From Pasteurella sp049941595 (GTDB taxonomy: Bacteria > Pseudomonadota > Gammaproteobacteria > Enterobacterales > Pasteurellaceae), in NCBI GenBank assembly GCA_049941595.1, contig JBNFNA010000004.1, positions 124,001 through 188,000 on the forward strand: a stretch of DNA of 64,000 nt, given 5' to 3'. Position numbers and translations under genes: made by a program. The notes beneath the pieces are model-generated. The model was not told where the DNA came from, did no database searches, and worked only from the letters and a program-made list of their open reading frames with translations. Of the stretch, positions 1-7,757 are shown one piece after another. Each line of letters begins with the position of its first letter. Positions within the stretch are counted from its first letter, which is position 1.

Positions 1-501
1 ACGGATTTCAAAAATACGTTTTGGTAATGGGCTTGGCACCACACGACGATATTTATCGCCATCTTGCGCAATTGACCATCCTTTTTCTGCTGCTAATTTT
101 TCAGCTTCTTCTTTGCTATAAACAGGGCCAATTGGTTTAGTTGGATTTTTGAATGCTGGGTCATTTTTATCTACTTCAACTTGTGAAAGTAACGTTGCAA
201 ATGGCACTTCAAAAGGAACAAGGTTACCTAACTCTTGTTGGATCATATAACCAATCATTCCAACTGATTCTGCACCTAACACATCTAAAGGATAGGTAGG
301 TACATCTTTGTAAGCCGCACCTTGTAATGCTAATAAACCAACTTGTGGTCCATTACCGTGAGCGATAACTAATTCGTTATTTGGCCAAATTTTTGCGATT
401 TGCTCACAAGCGATACGCACATTTTGGCGTTGATTTTCTGCTGTAAGTGGTTCACCACGACGAAGAAGTGCGTTACCACCTAATGCAATAACAATTCTCA
501 T
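1..501 (-). CDS. arcC: Carbamate kinase ArcC (N-terminal part; gene runs off the window)
   Basis: The reverse strand encodes MRIVIALGGNALLRR and continues for 167 codons without a stop to the window edge. The N-terminal ALGGNALL and the later HGNGPQVG are signatures of carbamate kinase, which makes ATP and CO2/NH3 from carbamoyl phosphate in the last step of the arginine deiminase pathway. Two ATGs stand in tandem (504 and 501). The second is preferred because AGGAGG ends five bases before it. The gene follows arcB after 16 bases and is surely co-transcribed with it. The C-terminal half lies outside the window. Confidence 0.93.
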   Translation of the reverse strand, partial: MRIVIALGGNALLRRGEPLTAENQRQNVRIACEQIAKIWPNNELVIAHGNGPQVGLLALQGAAYKDVPTYPLDVLGAESVGMIGYMIQQELGNLVPFEVPFATLLSQVEVDKNDPAFKNPTKPIGPVYSKEEAEKLAAEKGWSIAQDGDKYRRVVPSPLPKRIFEIR

Positions 502-517
502 CATAGCCTCCTAACTA

Positions 518-1522
518 TTAGATTAAGCTAGAATAAAGCACGGCTTTAATAGTGTGCATACGGTTTTCTGCTTGTTCGAAAGCAACGTTCATTGGTGACT
601 CAAACACATCTTCAGTCACTTCAATACCATTAGCGAGTTCTGGGTATTTTTCAGCGATTTGACGACCAACTTTGGTTTCACTGTTGTGGAACGCTGGTAA
701 GCAGTGCATAAATTTCACTTTTGGATTGCCAGTGCGTTTCATCAATTCTGGTGTAACTTGGTAAGGTAATAATAATTTGATACGTTCGCCCCAGCTTTCG
801 AGAGGTTCACCCATTGATACCCATACGTCAGTATGAACGAAGTCCACATTTTTCACTGCTTTATCAATGTCTTCTGTAACAGTGATTCTTGCGCCACTTT
901 CTTTTGCGAATTTTTCGCACATTTCAACAAGTTCTGCATCTGGTAACAATGCTTTAGGGCCACAAATACGTACATCCATACCTAATTTTGCACCGATGAG
1001 TAAGAGTGAGTTACCCATATTGTTGCGAGCATCACCAATATAAACGTATTTGATTTCACTTAATGGTTTGTCACAGTTTTCGATCATTGTTAACACGTCA
1101 GCTAACATTTGAGTTGGATGGAATTCATCAGTTAAACCATTGAATACAGGCACGCCTGCATAAGCCGCTAATTCATCTACAACCGATTGTTTGAAACCAC
1201 GATATTCAATAGCATCGTACATACGGCCAAGCACACGAGCAGTGTCTTTCATACTTTCTTTATGGCCGATTTGTGAAGAGGTTGGATCGATATAAGTGAC
1301 GTTTGCACCTTGGTCATAAGCAGCGACTTCAAAAGCACAACGGGTACGAGTAGAGGTTTTTTCAAAGATAAGAGCGATGTTTTTTCCTTTTAATTTTTGT
1401 TGTTCTGTACCTGCATATTTAGCGCGTTTTAAATCACGGGATAGGTCTAGCAAATATTTGATTTCACGTTCAGTATGATTTACTAAACTCAACAAATGTC
1501 TGTTTTTAAGATTAAAAGCCAT
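518..1522 (-). CDS. arcB: Ornithine carbamoyltransferase, catabolic (ArcB)
   Basis: This 334-residue enzyme interconverts ornithine + carbamoyl phosphate and citrulline + phosphate in the cytoplasm. The carbamoyl-phosphate site STRT is at residues 57-60, HPTQ at 135-138, and the ornithine-site HCLP at 273-276. The adjoining carbamate kinase gene argues for the catabolic role (citrulline phosphorolysis feeding ATP formation) rather than arginine synthesis. The ATG has AAGGAGA upstream. The 330-base upstream region holds two inverted repeats that may be operators. Calling it catabolic rests on context and not on a residue I can point to. Confidence 0.95.
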   Translation of the reverse strand: MAFNLKNRHLLSLVNHTEREIKYLLDLSRDLKRAKYAGTEQQKLKGKNIALIFEKTSTRTRCAFEVAAYDQGANVTYIDPTSSQIGHKESMKDTARVLGRMYDAIEYRGFKQSVVDELAAYAGVPVFNGLTDEFHPTQMLADVLTMIENCDKPLSEIKYVYIGDARNNMGNSLLLIGAKLGMDVRICGPKALLPDAELVEMCEKFAKESGARITVTEDIDKAVKNVDFVHTDVWVSMGEPLESWGERIKLLLPYQVTPELMKRTGNPKVKFMHCLPAFHNSETKVGRQIAEKYPELANGIEVTEDVFESPMNVAFEQAENRMHTIKAVLYSSLI

Positions 1523-1604
1523 AATACTTCTCCTTGTTTTGAACCTAATGAGTGTTTAAGAGAAACATAAACGATAAGTTTATGCTTTGATATACAACAG
1601 CTTA

Positions 1605-1643
1605 CATATGCTCGCTATTATAAAGACAGCAGTTTAGCATATG
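1605..1643. promoter_or_regulatory. Inverted repeat upstream of arcB
   Basis: CATATGCT (1605-1612) is repeated in inverse as AGCATATG (1636-1643) with 23 bases between. It lies about 85-120 bases upstream of arcB, in the arcB/cmk divergent intergenic region. It could be a split operator or part of a leader hairpin; no regulator is identified. Confidence 0.35.
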
Positions 1644-1670
1644 GTGCGTAATTTTGTGCTTGAATGTAAA

Positions 1671-1693
1671 TTTTTCGAATAAAATTCGAAAAA
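1671..1693. promoter_or_regulatory. 10-bp perfect inverted repeat between arcB and cmk (ArgR-box-like)
   Basis: TTTTTCGAAT and its exact complement are separated by AAA. The core CGAAT-AAA-ATTCG resembles an ARG box (TGAAT-N4-ATTCA), but the outer T/A is replaced and the spacer is one base short. ArgR control of arcBC would make sense, so this is a candidate operator only. The rest of 1523-1859 is AT-rich, with one uptake signal at 1746. Confidence 0.35.
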
Positions 1694-1745
1694 ATAAGCC
1701 ATTTTGGCAATGCAAATGTTCAGTAAAAAAACTTTTTAAAATTTA

Positions 1746-1754
1746 ACCGCACTT
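1746..1754 (-). repeat. DNA uptake signal sequence (first of at least 37 copies)
   Basis: The core AAGTGCGGT (or ACCGCACTT) starts at 1746, 7786, 8221, 10934, 11362, 13308, 15575, 17855, 19648, 20251, 22871, 23551, 24982, 25131, 25719, 28079, 31553, 36033, 37019, 37045, 40296, 40306, 42515, 44932, 44968, 45517, 46488, 46541, 47907, 51573, 53130, 57171, 57863, 59364, 61275, 62944 and 63318. The count is by eye and may miss a few. This is the Haemophilus-type signal recognised during natural competence. Inverted pairs at 40296/40306, 44932/44968 and 46488/46541 form terminator stems. Confidence 0.95.
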
Positions 1755-1859
1755 GCGACGCAAATACTTTTGCGCCTTTGTTAGGGAAAATAGTTCTCGC
1801 TAATTCACCGATTATGCTATTCTTTAGCACAAATTTTTTAATCAAAAAGAGTTGTGACA

Positions 1860-2540
1860 ATGCAAAAAATAATCATCACAGTTGATGGCCCAAGTGGCGC
1901 AGGTAAAGGCACATTATGTTATGCCTTAGCTGAAAAATTAGGTTTTGACTTATTAGATAGTGGTGCGATTTATCGTGTAACAGCGCTTGCTGCGCTGAAA
2001 AGAGCGGTTAAATTAGATGATGAATTGGCATTAGCTGATTTAGCAAGAAATCTTGATGTACACTTTTTACCAAAAGATGGTGAAGTAAATATCGTGCTTG
2101 AAAGTGAAAATGTCAGTTCACAAATTCGCACACAAGAAGTCGCCGATGCAGCATCAAAAGTAGCAGTATTCCCAAAAGTAAGAGAGGCACTTTTGCAATT
2201 ACAACAAGACTTTGCCTCAGAAAAAGGGTTGATTGCCGATGGTCGTGATATGGGAACTGTGGTATTTCCAGAAGCACCAGTTAAATTATTTTTAGACGCA
2301 AGTGCAGAAGAACGTGCAAAAAGACGCTATAAACAGTTGCAAAATAAGGGAATTAGTGGTAACTTTGACCAGATTTTAGCCGAGATAAAGGAACGTGACT
2401 TCCGCGATAGAAATCGTACGGTTGCACCTCTTAAACCCGCTGAAGATGCATTGTTGTTGGATAGTACTTCATTAACGATTGAAGAAGTCATTCAACAAGC
2501 CTTGTCGCATATTCAGCAAACGCTTAAAATTACTGTATAA
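1860..2540 (+). CDS. cmk: Cytidylate kinase
   Basis: CMP/dCMP kinase of 226 residues, which phosphorylates CMP released by RNA and phospholipid turnover. The Walker A loop GPSGAGKGT is at residues 10-18. The ADGRDMGTVVFP segment around residue 125 and the RRYKQL lid segment are typical of the family. ATG 1860 is chosen over GTG 1854 because AGAG at 1848-1851 is eight bases from the ATG but only two from the GTG. The gene precedes rpsA, as in many gammaproteobacteria. Confidence 0.95.
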   Translation: MQKIIITVDGPSGAGKGTLCYALAEKLGFDLLDSGAIYRVTALAALKRAVKLDDELALADLARNLDVHFLPKDGEVNIVLESENVSSQIRTQEVADAASKVAVFPKVREALLQLQQDFASEKGLIADGRDMGTVVFPEAPVKLFLDASAEERAKRRYKQLQNKGISGNFDQILAEIKERDFRDRNRTVAPLKPAEDALLLDSTSLTIEEVIQQALSHIQQTLKITV

Positions 2541-2636
2541 ACCCGTTTATTCAAGGAAGAATAGACTTTTATCCTCAACCCCACATTCAACGGATTTTGA
2601 AGTGGACGTTATTAAATTTTAAATTGAAGATTAATT

Positions 2637-4286
2637 ATGACTGAATCTTTTGCTCAACTATTTGAAGAATCATTAAAAGAACTTGAAACCCGTCAAGGTT
2701 CTATCGTTAGCGGTACTGTTGTTGCTATTCAAAAAGGCTTTGTACTTGTTGATACAGGTTCTAAATCTGAATCATCTATCCCTGCTGAAGAGTTTTTAAA
2801 CGCACAAGGCGAACTAGAAGTTCAAGTTGGTGATGTTGTTGATGTAGTATTAAAAGCTGTTGATGACGGCTTTGGTGAAACTGTTGCATCTCGCGTTGAT
2901 GCGAAACGCAACGAAGCTTGGATTGCATTAGAAAAAGCATACGAAGAACAGGCTACTGTTATCGGTTTAATCAACGGTAAAGTGAAAGGTGGTTTCACAG
3001 TTGAGTTAAACGGTGTTCGTGCATTCTTACCAGGTTCATTAGTGGATACTCGCCCAGTTCGCGAAACTCTACACTTAGAAGGTAAAGAGTTAGAGTTCAA
3101 AGTTATCAAACTTGACCAAAAACGTAACAACGTTGTTGTTTCTCGTCGTGCTGTAATCGAATCAGAAAATAGCCAAGAACGTGAACAAATTCTTGAGAAC
3201 TTACAAGAAGGTTCTGAAGTTAAAGGTATCGTTAAGAACTTAACCGACTACGGTGCATTCGTAGATTTAGGTGGTGTTGACGGTTTATTACACATCACTG
3301 ATATGGCTTGGAAACGTGTTAAACACCCAAGTGAAATCGTGAATGTTGGTGATGAAATCACTGTTAAAGTATTGAAATTCGACAAAGATCGCACTCGTGT
3401 ATCTTTAGGCTTAAAACAATTAGGTCAAGATCCTTGGGTTGCTATCGCTGAAAATCACCCAGTAGAAAGCAAATTAACAGGTAAAGTAACAAACTTAACT
3501 GACTACGGTTGTTTCGTTGAAATTTTAGATGGCGTTGAAGGTTTAGTTCACGTATCTGAAATGGATTGGACAAACAAAAACATCCACCCATCTAAAGTTG
3601 TTAGCTTAGGTGATGTTGTTGAAGTGATGGTATTAGAAATCGATGAAGAACGTCGTCGTATTTCTTTAGGTTTAAAACAATGCAAACCTAATCCATGGTT
3701 ACAATTCGCTGAAACTCACAACAAAGGCGACAAAGTTGAAGGTAAAATCAAATCAATCACTGATTTCGGTATTTTCATCGGCCTTGAAGGTGGTATCGAC
3801 GGTTTAGTTCACTTATCTGATATTTCTTGGAATGCATCTGGTGAAGAAGCAGTTCGTAACTACAAAAAAGGTGACGAAGTTGCTGCAGTAGTACTACAAG
3901 TTGATGCAGTGAAAGAGCGCATTTCTTTAGGTATCAAACAACTTGAAGAAGATCCATTCAACAACTTCGTGGCAGTAAACAAAAAAGGTGCTGTATTAAG
4001 CGCTAAAGTTGTTGAAGCTGACGCGAAAGGTGCAAAAGTTGAATTAGACGGTGGTGTTGAAGGTTACATCCGTGCCGCAGACTTAACAAACGAAGTTAAT
4101 GCAGGTGATGTAGTTGAAGCGAAATACACTGGTGTGGATCGTAAAGCGCGTATCGTTCACTTATCTGTACGTGCAAAAGACCAAGCTGAAGAAGCAGCGG
4201 CAGTTGCAAACGTGAATAACAAACAAGAAGAAGTTGCTATTCCAAACGCAATGGCTGAAGCTTTCAAAGCAGCTAAAGGTGAATAA
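2637..4286 (+). CDS. rpsA: 30S ribosomal protein S1
   Basis: A 549-residue S1 protein with six S1/OB-fold repeats. Repeats 3-6 are easily read by recurring phrases such as VDGLLHITDM, VEGLVHVSEM, IDGLVHLSDI and VEGYIRAADL. S1 binds the leader of weakly initiating mRNAs and brings them to the 30S subunit. There is no good Shine-Dalgarno before the ATG. The 96-base leader instead has several GGA triplets, consistent with the translational autoregulation known for rpsA in E. coli. Its regular codon use is that of a highly expressed gene. Length matches the family (about 550-560). Confidence 0.98.
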   Translation: MTESFAQLFEESLKELETRQGSIVSGTVVAIQKGFVLVDTGSKSESSIPAEEFLNAQGELEVQVGDVVDVVLKAVDDGFGETVASRVDAKRNEAWIALEKAYEEQATVIGLINGKVKGGFTVELNGVRAFLPGSLVDTRPVRETLHLEGKELEFKVIKLDQKRNNVVVSRRAVIESENSQEREQILENLQEGSEVKGIVKNLTDYGAFVDLGGVDGLLHITDMAWKRVKHPSEIVNVGDEITVKVLKFDKDRTRVSLGLKQLGQDPWVAIAENHPVESKLTGKVTNLTDYGCFVEILDGVEGLVHVSEMDWTNKNIHPSKVVSLGDVVEVMVLEIDEERRRISLGLKQCKPNPWLQFAETHNKGDKVEGKIKSITDFGIFIGLEGGIDGLVHLSDISWNASGEEAVRNYKKGDEVAAVVLQVDAVKERISLGIKQLEEDPFNNFVAVNKKGAVLSAKVVEADAKGAKVELDGGVEGYIRAADLTNEVNAGDVVEAKYTGVDRKARIVHLSVRAKDQAEEAAAVANVNNKQEEVAIPNAMAEAFKAAKGE

Positions 4287-4308
4287 TTAAGTTCCCTTAA
4301 TAAAATCG

Positions 4309-4332
4309 GCTAGCGTGAGAAATCACGCTAGC
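4309..4332 (+). promoter_or_regulatory. Perfect 10-bp hairpin with GAAA loop between rpsA and ihfB
   Basis: GCTAGCGTGA, loop GAAA, then TCACGCTAGC. No T-run follows, so it does not read as a classical terminator. An RNA processing or 3'-end stabilising structure that separates rpsA from ihfB levels is more likely. Confidence 0.6.
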
Positions 4333-4356
4333 TCACATAAAAGTTAGGAGAAAGCC

Positions 4357-4641
4357 ATGACTAAATCAGAGCTTATTGAGCGTTTGGTTCAAAAACATCC
4401 TTCAATTTCTGCAAAGGATGTGGAAAGTTCAGTAAAAGAAATTTTGGATCAGATGTCTTTTGCCTTAGAAAATGGTAAGCGCATTGAAGTAAGAGGATTT
4501 GGTAGTTTCTCGTTGCATTATCGTCAGCCACGTTTAGGGCGTAACCCAAAAACAGGCGAACAAGTGAAATTAGACGCAAAATCTGTGCCGCACTTTAAAG
4601 CTGGCAAAGAGCTGAGAGAGCGCGTTGATATTTACGTATAA
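4357..4641 (+). CDS. ihfB: Integration host factor subunit beta
   Basis: A 94-residue HU/IHF-family DNA-bending protein, the partner of IhfA. The GFGSFSLHYRQPRLGRNPKTG arm region (residues about 48-68), with its RNPKTG beta-ribbon tip and proline that intercalates DNA, is diagnostic. The N-terminal MTKSELIERL is typical of the beta subunit rather than alpha or HU. AGGAGAAAGCC precedes the ATG. Placement immediately after rpsA matches the usual cmk-rpsA-ihfB order. Confidence 0.96.
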   Translation: MTKSELIERLVQKHPSISAKDVESSVKEILDQMSFALENGKRIEVRGFGSFSLHYRQPRLGRNPKTGEQVKLDAKSVPHFKAGKELRERVDIYV

Positions 4642-4660
4642 TTTTAACTAACTTTAATAT

Positions 4661-4687
4661 AACGACACCTTTAAGTGTCGTTTTTTG
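4661..4687 (+). terminator. Rho-independent terminator after ihfB
   Basis: Stem AACGACAC / GTGTCGTT with a six-base loop, running into TTTTTT. Confidence 0.85.
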
Positions 4688-4738
4688 TATTGATTTTTGG
4701 CATAATGGAAAGCATAACTTTCTATTAGGAGAAATGTG

Positions 4739-5038
4739 ATGATTAAATATATTTTAGGATTCGTATTGGTACTTGCAATTGTACTTGTGGCAATTACTAT
4801 TGGGGCAAATAACGATCAAGTCATCACTTTTAATTATATGATTGCGAAAAGCGATGTTCAGCTTTCAACTTTGGTCGCAATTTTATTTGGTTTAGGCTTG
4901 ATTTTAGGTTGGCTGATTACTGGAATTTTCTATCTTAAATTGAAATTCCAAAATATGTCGTTAGCTCGCCAAGTGAAACGTCAAACACTACAAATCAATG
5001 AGTTAACAACAGCAGGTCGAGATAAGGCTGTTCAATAA
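4739..5038 (+). CDS. lapA: Lipopolysaccharide assembly protein A domain membrane protein
   Basis: A 99-residue inner-membrane protein with two hydrophobic helices (about residues 3-23 and 43-66) and a charged cytoplasmic tail, matching the LapA (YciS) domain. LapA works with LapB in controlling LpxC turnover and LPS output. ATG 4739 is chosen: AGGAG lies seven bases upstream, whereas GTG 4736 is only four away. The stop overlaps the start of lapB (TAATG), so the two are translationally coupled. Confidence 0.9.
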   Translation: MIKYILGFVLVLAIVLVAITIGANNDQVITFNYMIAKSDVQLSTLVAILFGLGLILGWLITGIFYLKLKFQNMSLARQVKRQTLQINELTTAGRDKAVQ

Positions 5039-6228
5039 TGCTTGAATTACTCTTCCTACTTTTGCCTATTGCTGCTGCATACGGTTGGTATATGGGGCAC
5101 CGAAGTGCAAAAAAGGATCAGGAAGATATCAGTAATAAATTATCCCGTGATTATGTGACTGGGGTAAATTTTCTTTTATCAAATCAACCCGATAAAGCGG
5201 TTGATTTGTTTCTTGATATTCTACAAAAACAAGAAACGGAAAATGAAATTGAAAGTAGCTCGCAATTTGAAGCAGAGTTGACTTTAGGCAATTTGTATCG
5301 CTCACGCGGTGAAGTCGATCGTGCTTTGCGTATTCACCAAGCATTGGATCGCAGCCCAGATTATTCTTTTGAGCAAAAACTACTTGCGAAGCAACAGTTA
5401 GCCAAAGATTTTATGGCAATTGGTTTTTATGATCGGGCAGAGAATCTCTATATTATTTTAGTTGATGAACCCGACTTTGCCGAACACGCATTGCAGCAGC
5501 TAGCTCAATTGTATCAAAAGACCAAAGAATGGAAAAAAGCCATTAACGTCACTGAAAAATTAGCTAAAATTGTACCGAAAGAAGATAATGTCGAGCTTGC
5601 ACAATATTATTGTGAATACGCGAAAACGTTGGGAACAAGTGATAAAGAAAATTCACAAATGTTGCTTGAACAAGCGTTAAAAGTGTCACCAAAGTGTGTG
5701 AGGGCGTCCATTCAGTTAGGTGAACTCTTGATTACGAAAGGTCAATATCAAAGTGCGGTCAATATTTTGGAAAATGTCTTGGCTCAAAAAGCGGATTATG
5801 TTGGCGAAATTTTAGTGCCTTTGCGAGAGTGTTACTATCAATTAAACCAGCTAGAAAATTTTGAGTTATTTTTAATTAAAGCGAGTAATTTAGTAAACAA
5901 TAGTGCTGTTGAGCTTGCATTAGCGGATCTTATTCAAGAAATTGATGGCAAAACCGCAGCACAAGCTAAGCTTTATCAGCAACTCAATCGACATCCAACA
6001 GCATTATTGTTTCATCGTTTTATTCAATTTCAAATTGATGATGCAGAATCGGGATATGGGAAAGAAAGCCTTGAATTGTTACATAAAATGGTCGGCGAGC
6101 ATATTAAACAAGGAACAGGTTATCGTTGCGCAAAATGTGGTTATCAGGCACATAAGTTAATATGGTGTTGCCCATCTTGCCGTTCTTGGGAAACGATTAA
6201 GCCAATTGATGGCATCGAACATAATTAA
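5038..6228 (+). CDS. lapB: Lipopolysaccharide assembly protein B
   Basis: 396 residues, with an N-terminal membrane anchor (about 1-18), a long array of TPR helices (about 40-345) and a C-terminal rubredoxin-like zinc knuckle with cysteines 364, 367, 378 and 381. LapB (YciM) is the essential adaptor that directs LpxC to FtsH proteolysis, so balancing LPS and phospholipid synthesis. Length is close to the E. coli protein. It overlaps the last base of lapA and is followed after 22 bases by pyrF. Confidence 0.94.
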   Translation: MLELLFLLLPIAAAYGWYMGHRSAKKDQEDISNKLSRDYVTGVNFLLSNQPDKAVDLFLDILQKQETENEIESSSQFEAELTLGNLYRSRGEVDRALRIHQALDRSPDYSFEQKLLAKQQLAKDFMAIGFYDRAENLYIILVDEPDFAEHALQQLAQLYQKTKEWKKAINVTEKLAKIVPKEDNVELAQYYCEYAKTLGTSDKENSQMLLEQALKVSPKCVRASIQLGELLITKGQYQSAVNILENVLAQKADYVGEILVPLRECYYQLNQLENFELFLIKASNLVNNSAVELALADLIQEIDGKTAAQAKLYQQLNRHPTALLFHRFIQFQIDDAESGYGKESLELLHKMVGEHIKQGTGYRCAKCGYQAHKLIWCCPSCRSWETIKPIDGIEHN

Positions 6229-6250
6229 TTGAACACAGAGAGGGAAAATT

Positions 6251-6952
6251 ATGACAAGTAAAGTTATTGTTGCATTGGATTATGAAAAAGAAGAAGAAGC
6301 ACTACGCCTTGTAGACCAAATTGATCCAAGTTTATGTCGTTTGAAAGTGGGTAAAGAAATGTTTACCACATTAGGCACTAAGTTTGTGAAAGAATTACAT
6401 AATCGTAATTTTGATGTTTTCTTAGATTTGAAATTCCACGATATCCCAAATACAGTAGCAAGAGCGGTGCGCTCTGCGGCAGATTTAGGCGTGTGGATGG
6501 TGGATTTACACGCAAGTGGCGGTTTACGTATGATGGAAGAAGCGAAGAAAATCCTTGAACCTTACGGTAAAGATGCACCTCTATTAATCAGCGTAACAGT
6601 GCTTACAAGTATGGAAGATCTGGATTTATTACAAATCGGTATCAATGCATCACCAATGGAACAAGTGATCCGTTTAGCAAACTTAACCCAACGTGCGGGC
6701 TTAGACGGTGTGGTTTGCTCTCCACAAGAAGTGGAAATTTTACGTGCAAACTGTGGTAAAGATTTCAAATTAATTACCCCTGGTATCCGCCCAATCGGCA
6801 GTGATTTTGGTGATCAACGTCGAGTAATGACACCGGCTGCTGCAATTCGTTCAGGTTCAGATTATTTAGTGATTGGTCGCCCAATTACCCAAGCGGATAA
6901 CCCAGCAGAGGTGTTAAAAGCAATTAACGCATCTTTAAAAGTGGCTAATTAA
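6251..6952 (+). CDS. pyrF: Orotidine 5'-phosphate decarboxylase
   Basis: A 233-residue TIM-barrel enzyme that converts OMP to UMP, the last step of pyrimidine synthesis. The catalytic Lys/Asp motif LDLKFHDIPNTV (about residues 58-69) is present, as is the C-terminal phosphate-binding segment SDYLVIGRPI. GAGAGGGAA precedes the ATG. It is followed after two bases by yciH, the same pair as in E. coli. Confidence 0.97.
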   Translation: MTSKVIVALDYEKEEEALRLVDQIDPSLCRLKVGKEMFTTLGTKFVKELHNRNFDVFLDLKFHDIPNTVARAVRSAADLGVWMVDLHASGGLRMMEEAKKILEPYGKDAPLLISVTVLTSMEDLDLLQIGINASPMEQVIRLANLTQRAGLDGVVCSPQEVEILRANCGKDFKLITPGIRPIGSDFGDQRRVMTPAAAIRSGSDYLVIGRPITQADNPAEVLKAINASLKVAN

Positions 6953-6954
6953 TA

Positions 6955-7272
6955 ATGACAAGTGAATTAGTTTATTCCACTGAAACAGGGCGAATTAAAG
7001 CCGAAAAACCACAAGTTGAACGCCCAAAGGGCGATGGCATTGTGCGTATTCAGCGCCAAGTAAGCGGTAGAAAGGGCAGTGGTGTTTCCGTCATTACAGG
7101 GCTAGACTTAGCTGATGCAGAATTGAAGCTACTCGCGGCAGAACTTAAAAAACGTTGTGGCTGTGGTGGTGCTGTGAAAAATGGCGCTATTGAAATTCAA
7201 GGTGAAAAGCGAGATTTGCTTAAACAATTACTTGAACAAAAAGGCTATACAGTGAAATTGGCTGGTGGTTGA
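6955..7272 (+). CDS. yciH: SUI1-domain translation initiation-like protein YciH
   Basis: A 105-residue protein whose C-terminal 70 residues form the SUI1/eIF1 fold (KGSGVSVITGLDL..KKRCGCGGAVKNGAIEIQGE). Bacterial YciH is thought to act in start-site fidelity and stress-time inhibition of initiation; its role in Haemophilus is unproven. It starts two bases after pyrF and shares its transcript. Confidence 0.92.
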   Translation: MTSELVYSTETGRIKAEKPQVERPKGDGIVRIQRQVSGRKGSGVSVITGLDLADAELKLLAAELKKRCGCGGAVKNGAIEIQGEKRDLLKQLLEQKGYTVKLAGG

Positions 7273-7294
7273 TTTCAAAGTGTATGAATAAAAG

Positions 7295-7328
7295 AAAAGG
7301 ATTGAAATGTAATGTTTCAATCCTTTTT
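7295..7328. terminator. Bidirectional terminator between yciH and the SirB2-family gene
   Basis: Perfect stem AAAAGGATTGAAA / TTTCAATCCTTTT, loop of seven bases, with T-runs in both directions. It serves the convergent genes yciH (+) and 7342-7692 (-). Confidence 0.9.
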
Positions 7329-7341
7329 GTTTATCGGTTGC

Positions 7342-7692
7342 TTAGTGATAGTAAGCTACAAGAATTGTTGAACTTAATGTAATAATGGCTAGAGAAAAGA
7401 AGTTGGGATTCACTTGAGAGTCGTTCTTGCTGAAGAATTTTGTTGCAAAGAAAATATAAGCAACTAATAGCAGCATTTTGATGATAAACCACATTTCAAT
7501 GCTTTTACCGAACAGAAAAAACATCGCAACACCCGAAATAAGTAATAGCGTATCACTTAAGTGCGGTAGAATTTTTAACAGTTTTTTCTCACGCCAGTTT
7601 TTACCTTTGAGTTGCATAATCCCACGGATTAAAAGCAGCACAAAGGTTACAAAAGCGCAGACAATATGTGTATAAATTAAATAAAGATCCAT
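7342..7692 (-). CDS. SirB2-family four-helix membrane protein
   Basis: A 116-residue protein with four hydrophobic helices, starting MDLYLIYTHIVCAFVTFVLL. The length, the early TH..C pattern and the LPHLSDTLLLISGV stretch fit the SirB2/invasion-regulator-like integral membrane family. Its biochemical role is unknown. ATG 7692 is chosen because GGGGAG lies about five bases upstream; an in-frame GTG at 7704 would place the ribosome site inside the gene. Confidence 0.75.
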   Translation of the reverse strand: MDLYLIYTHIVCAFVTFVLLLIRGIMQLKGKNWREKKLLKILPHLSDTLLLISGVAMFFLFGKSIEMWFIIKMLLLVAYIFFATKFFSKNDSQVNPNFFSLAIITLSSTILVAYYH

Positions 7693-7757
7693 TGTTCTCC
7701 CCACAAATAAAAAAGCAGTCGCAAAGTACTGCTTTTATTTTATTCGTTTATAAGCAA

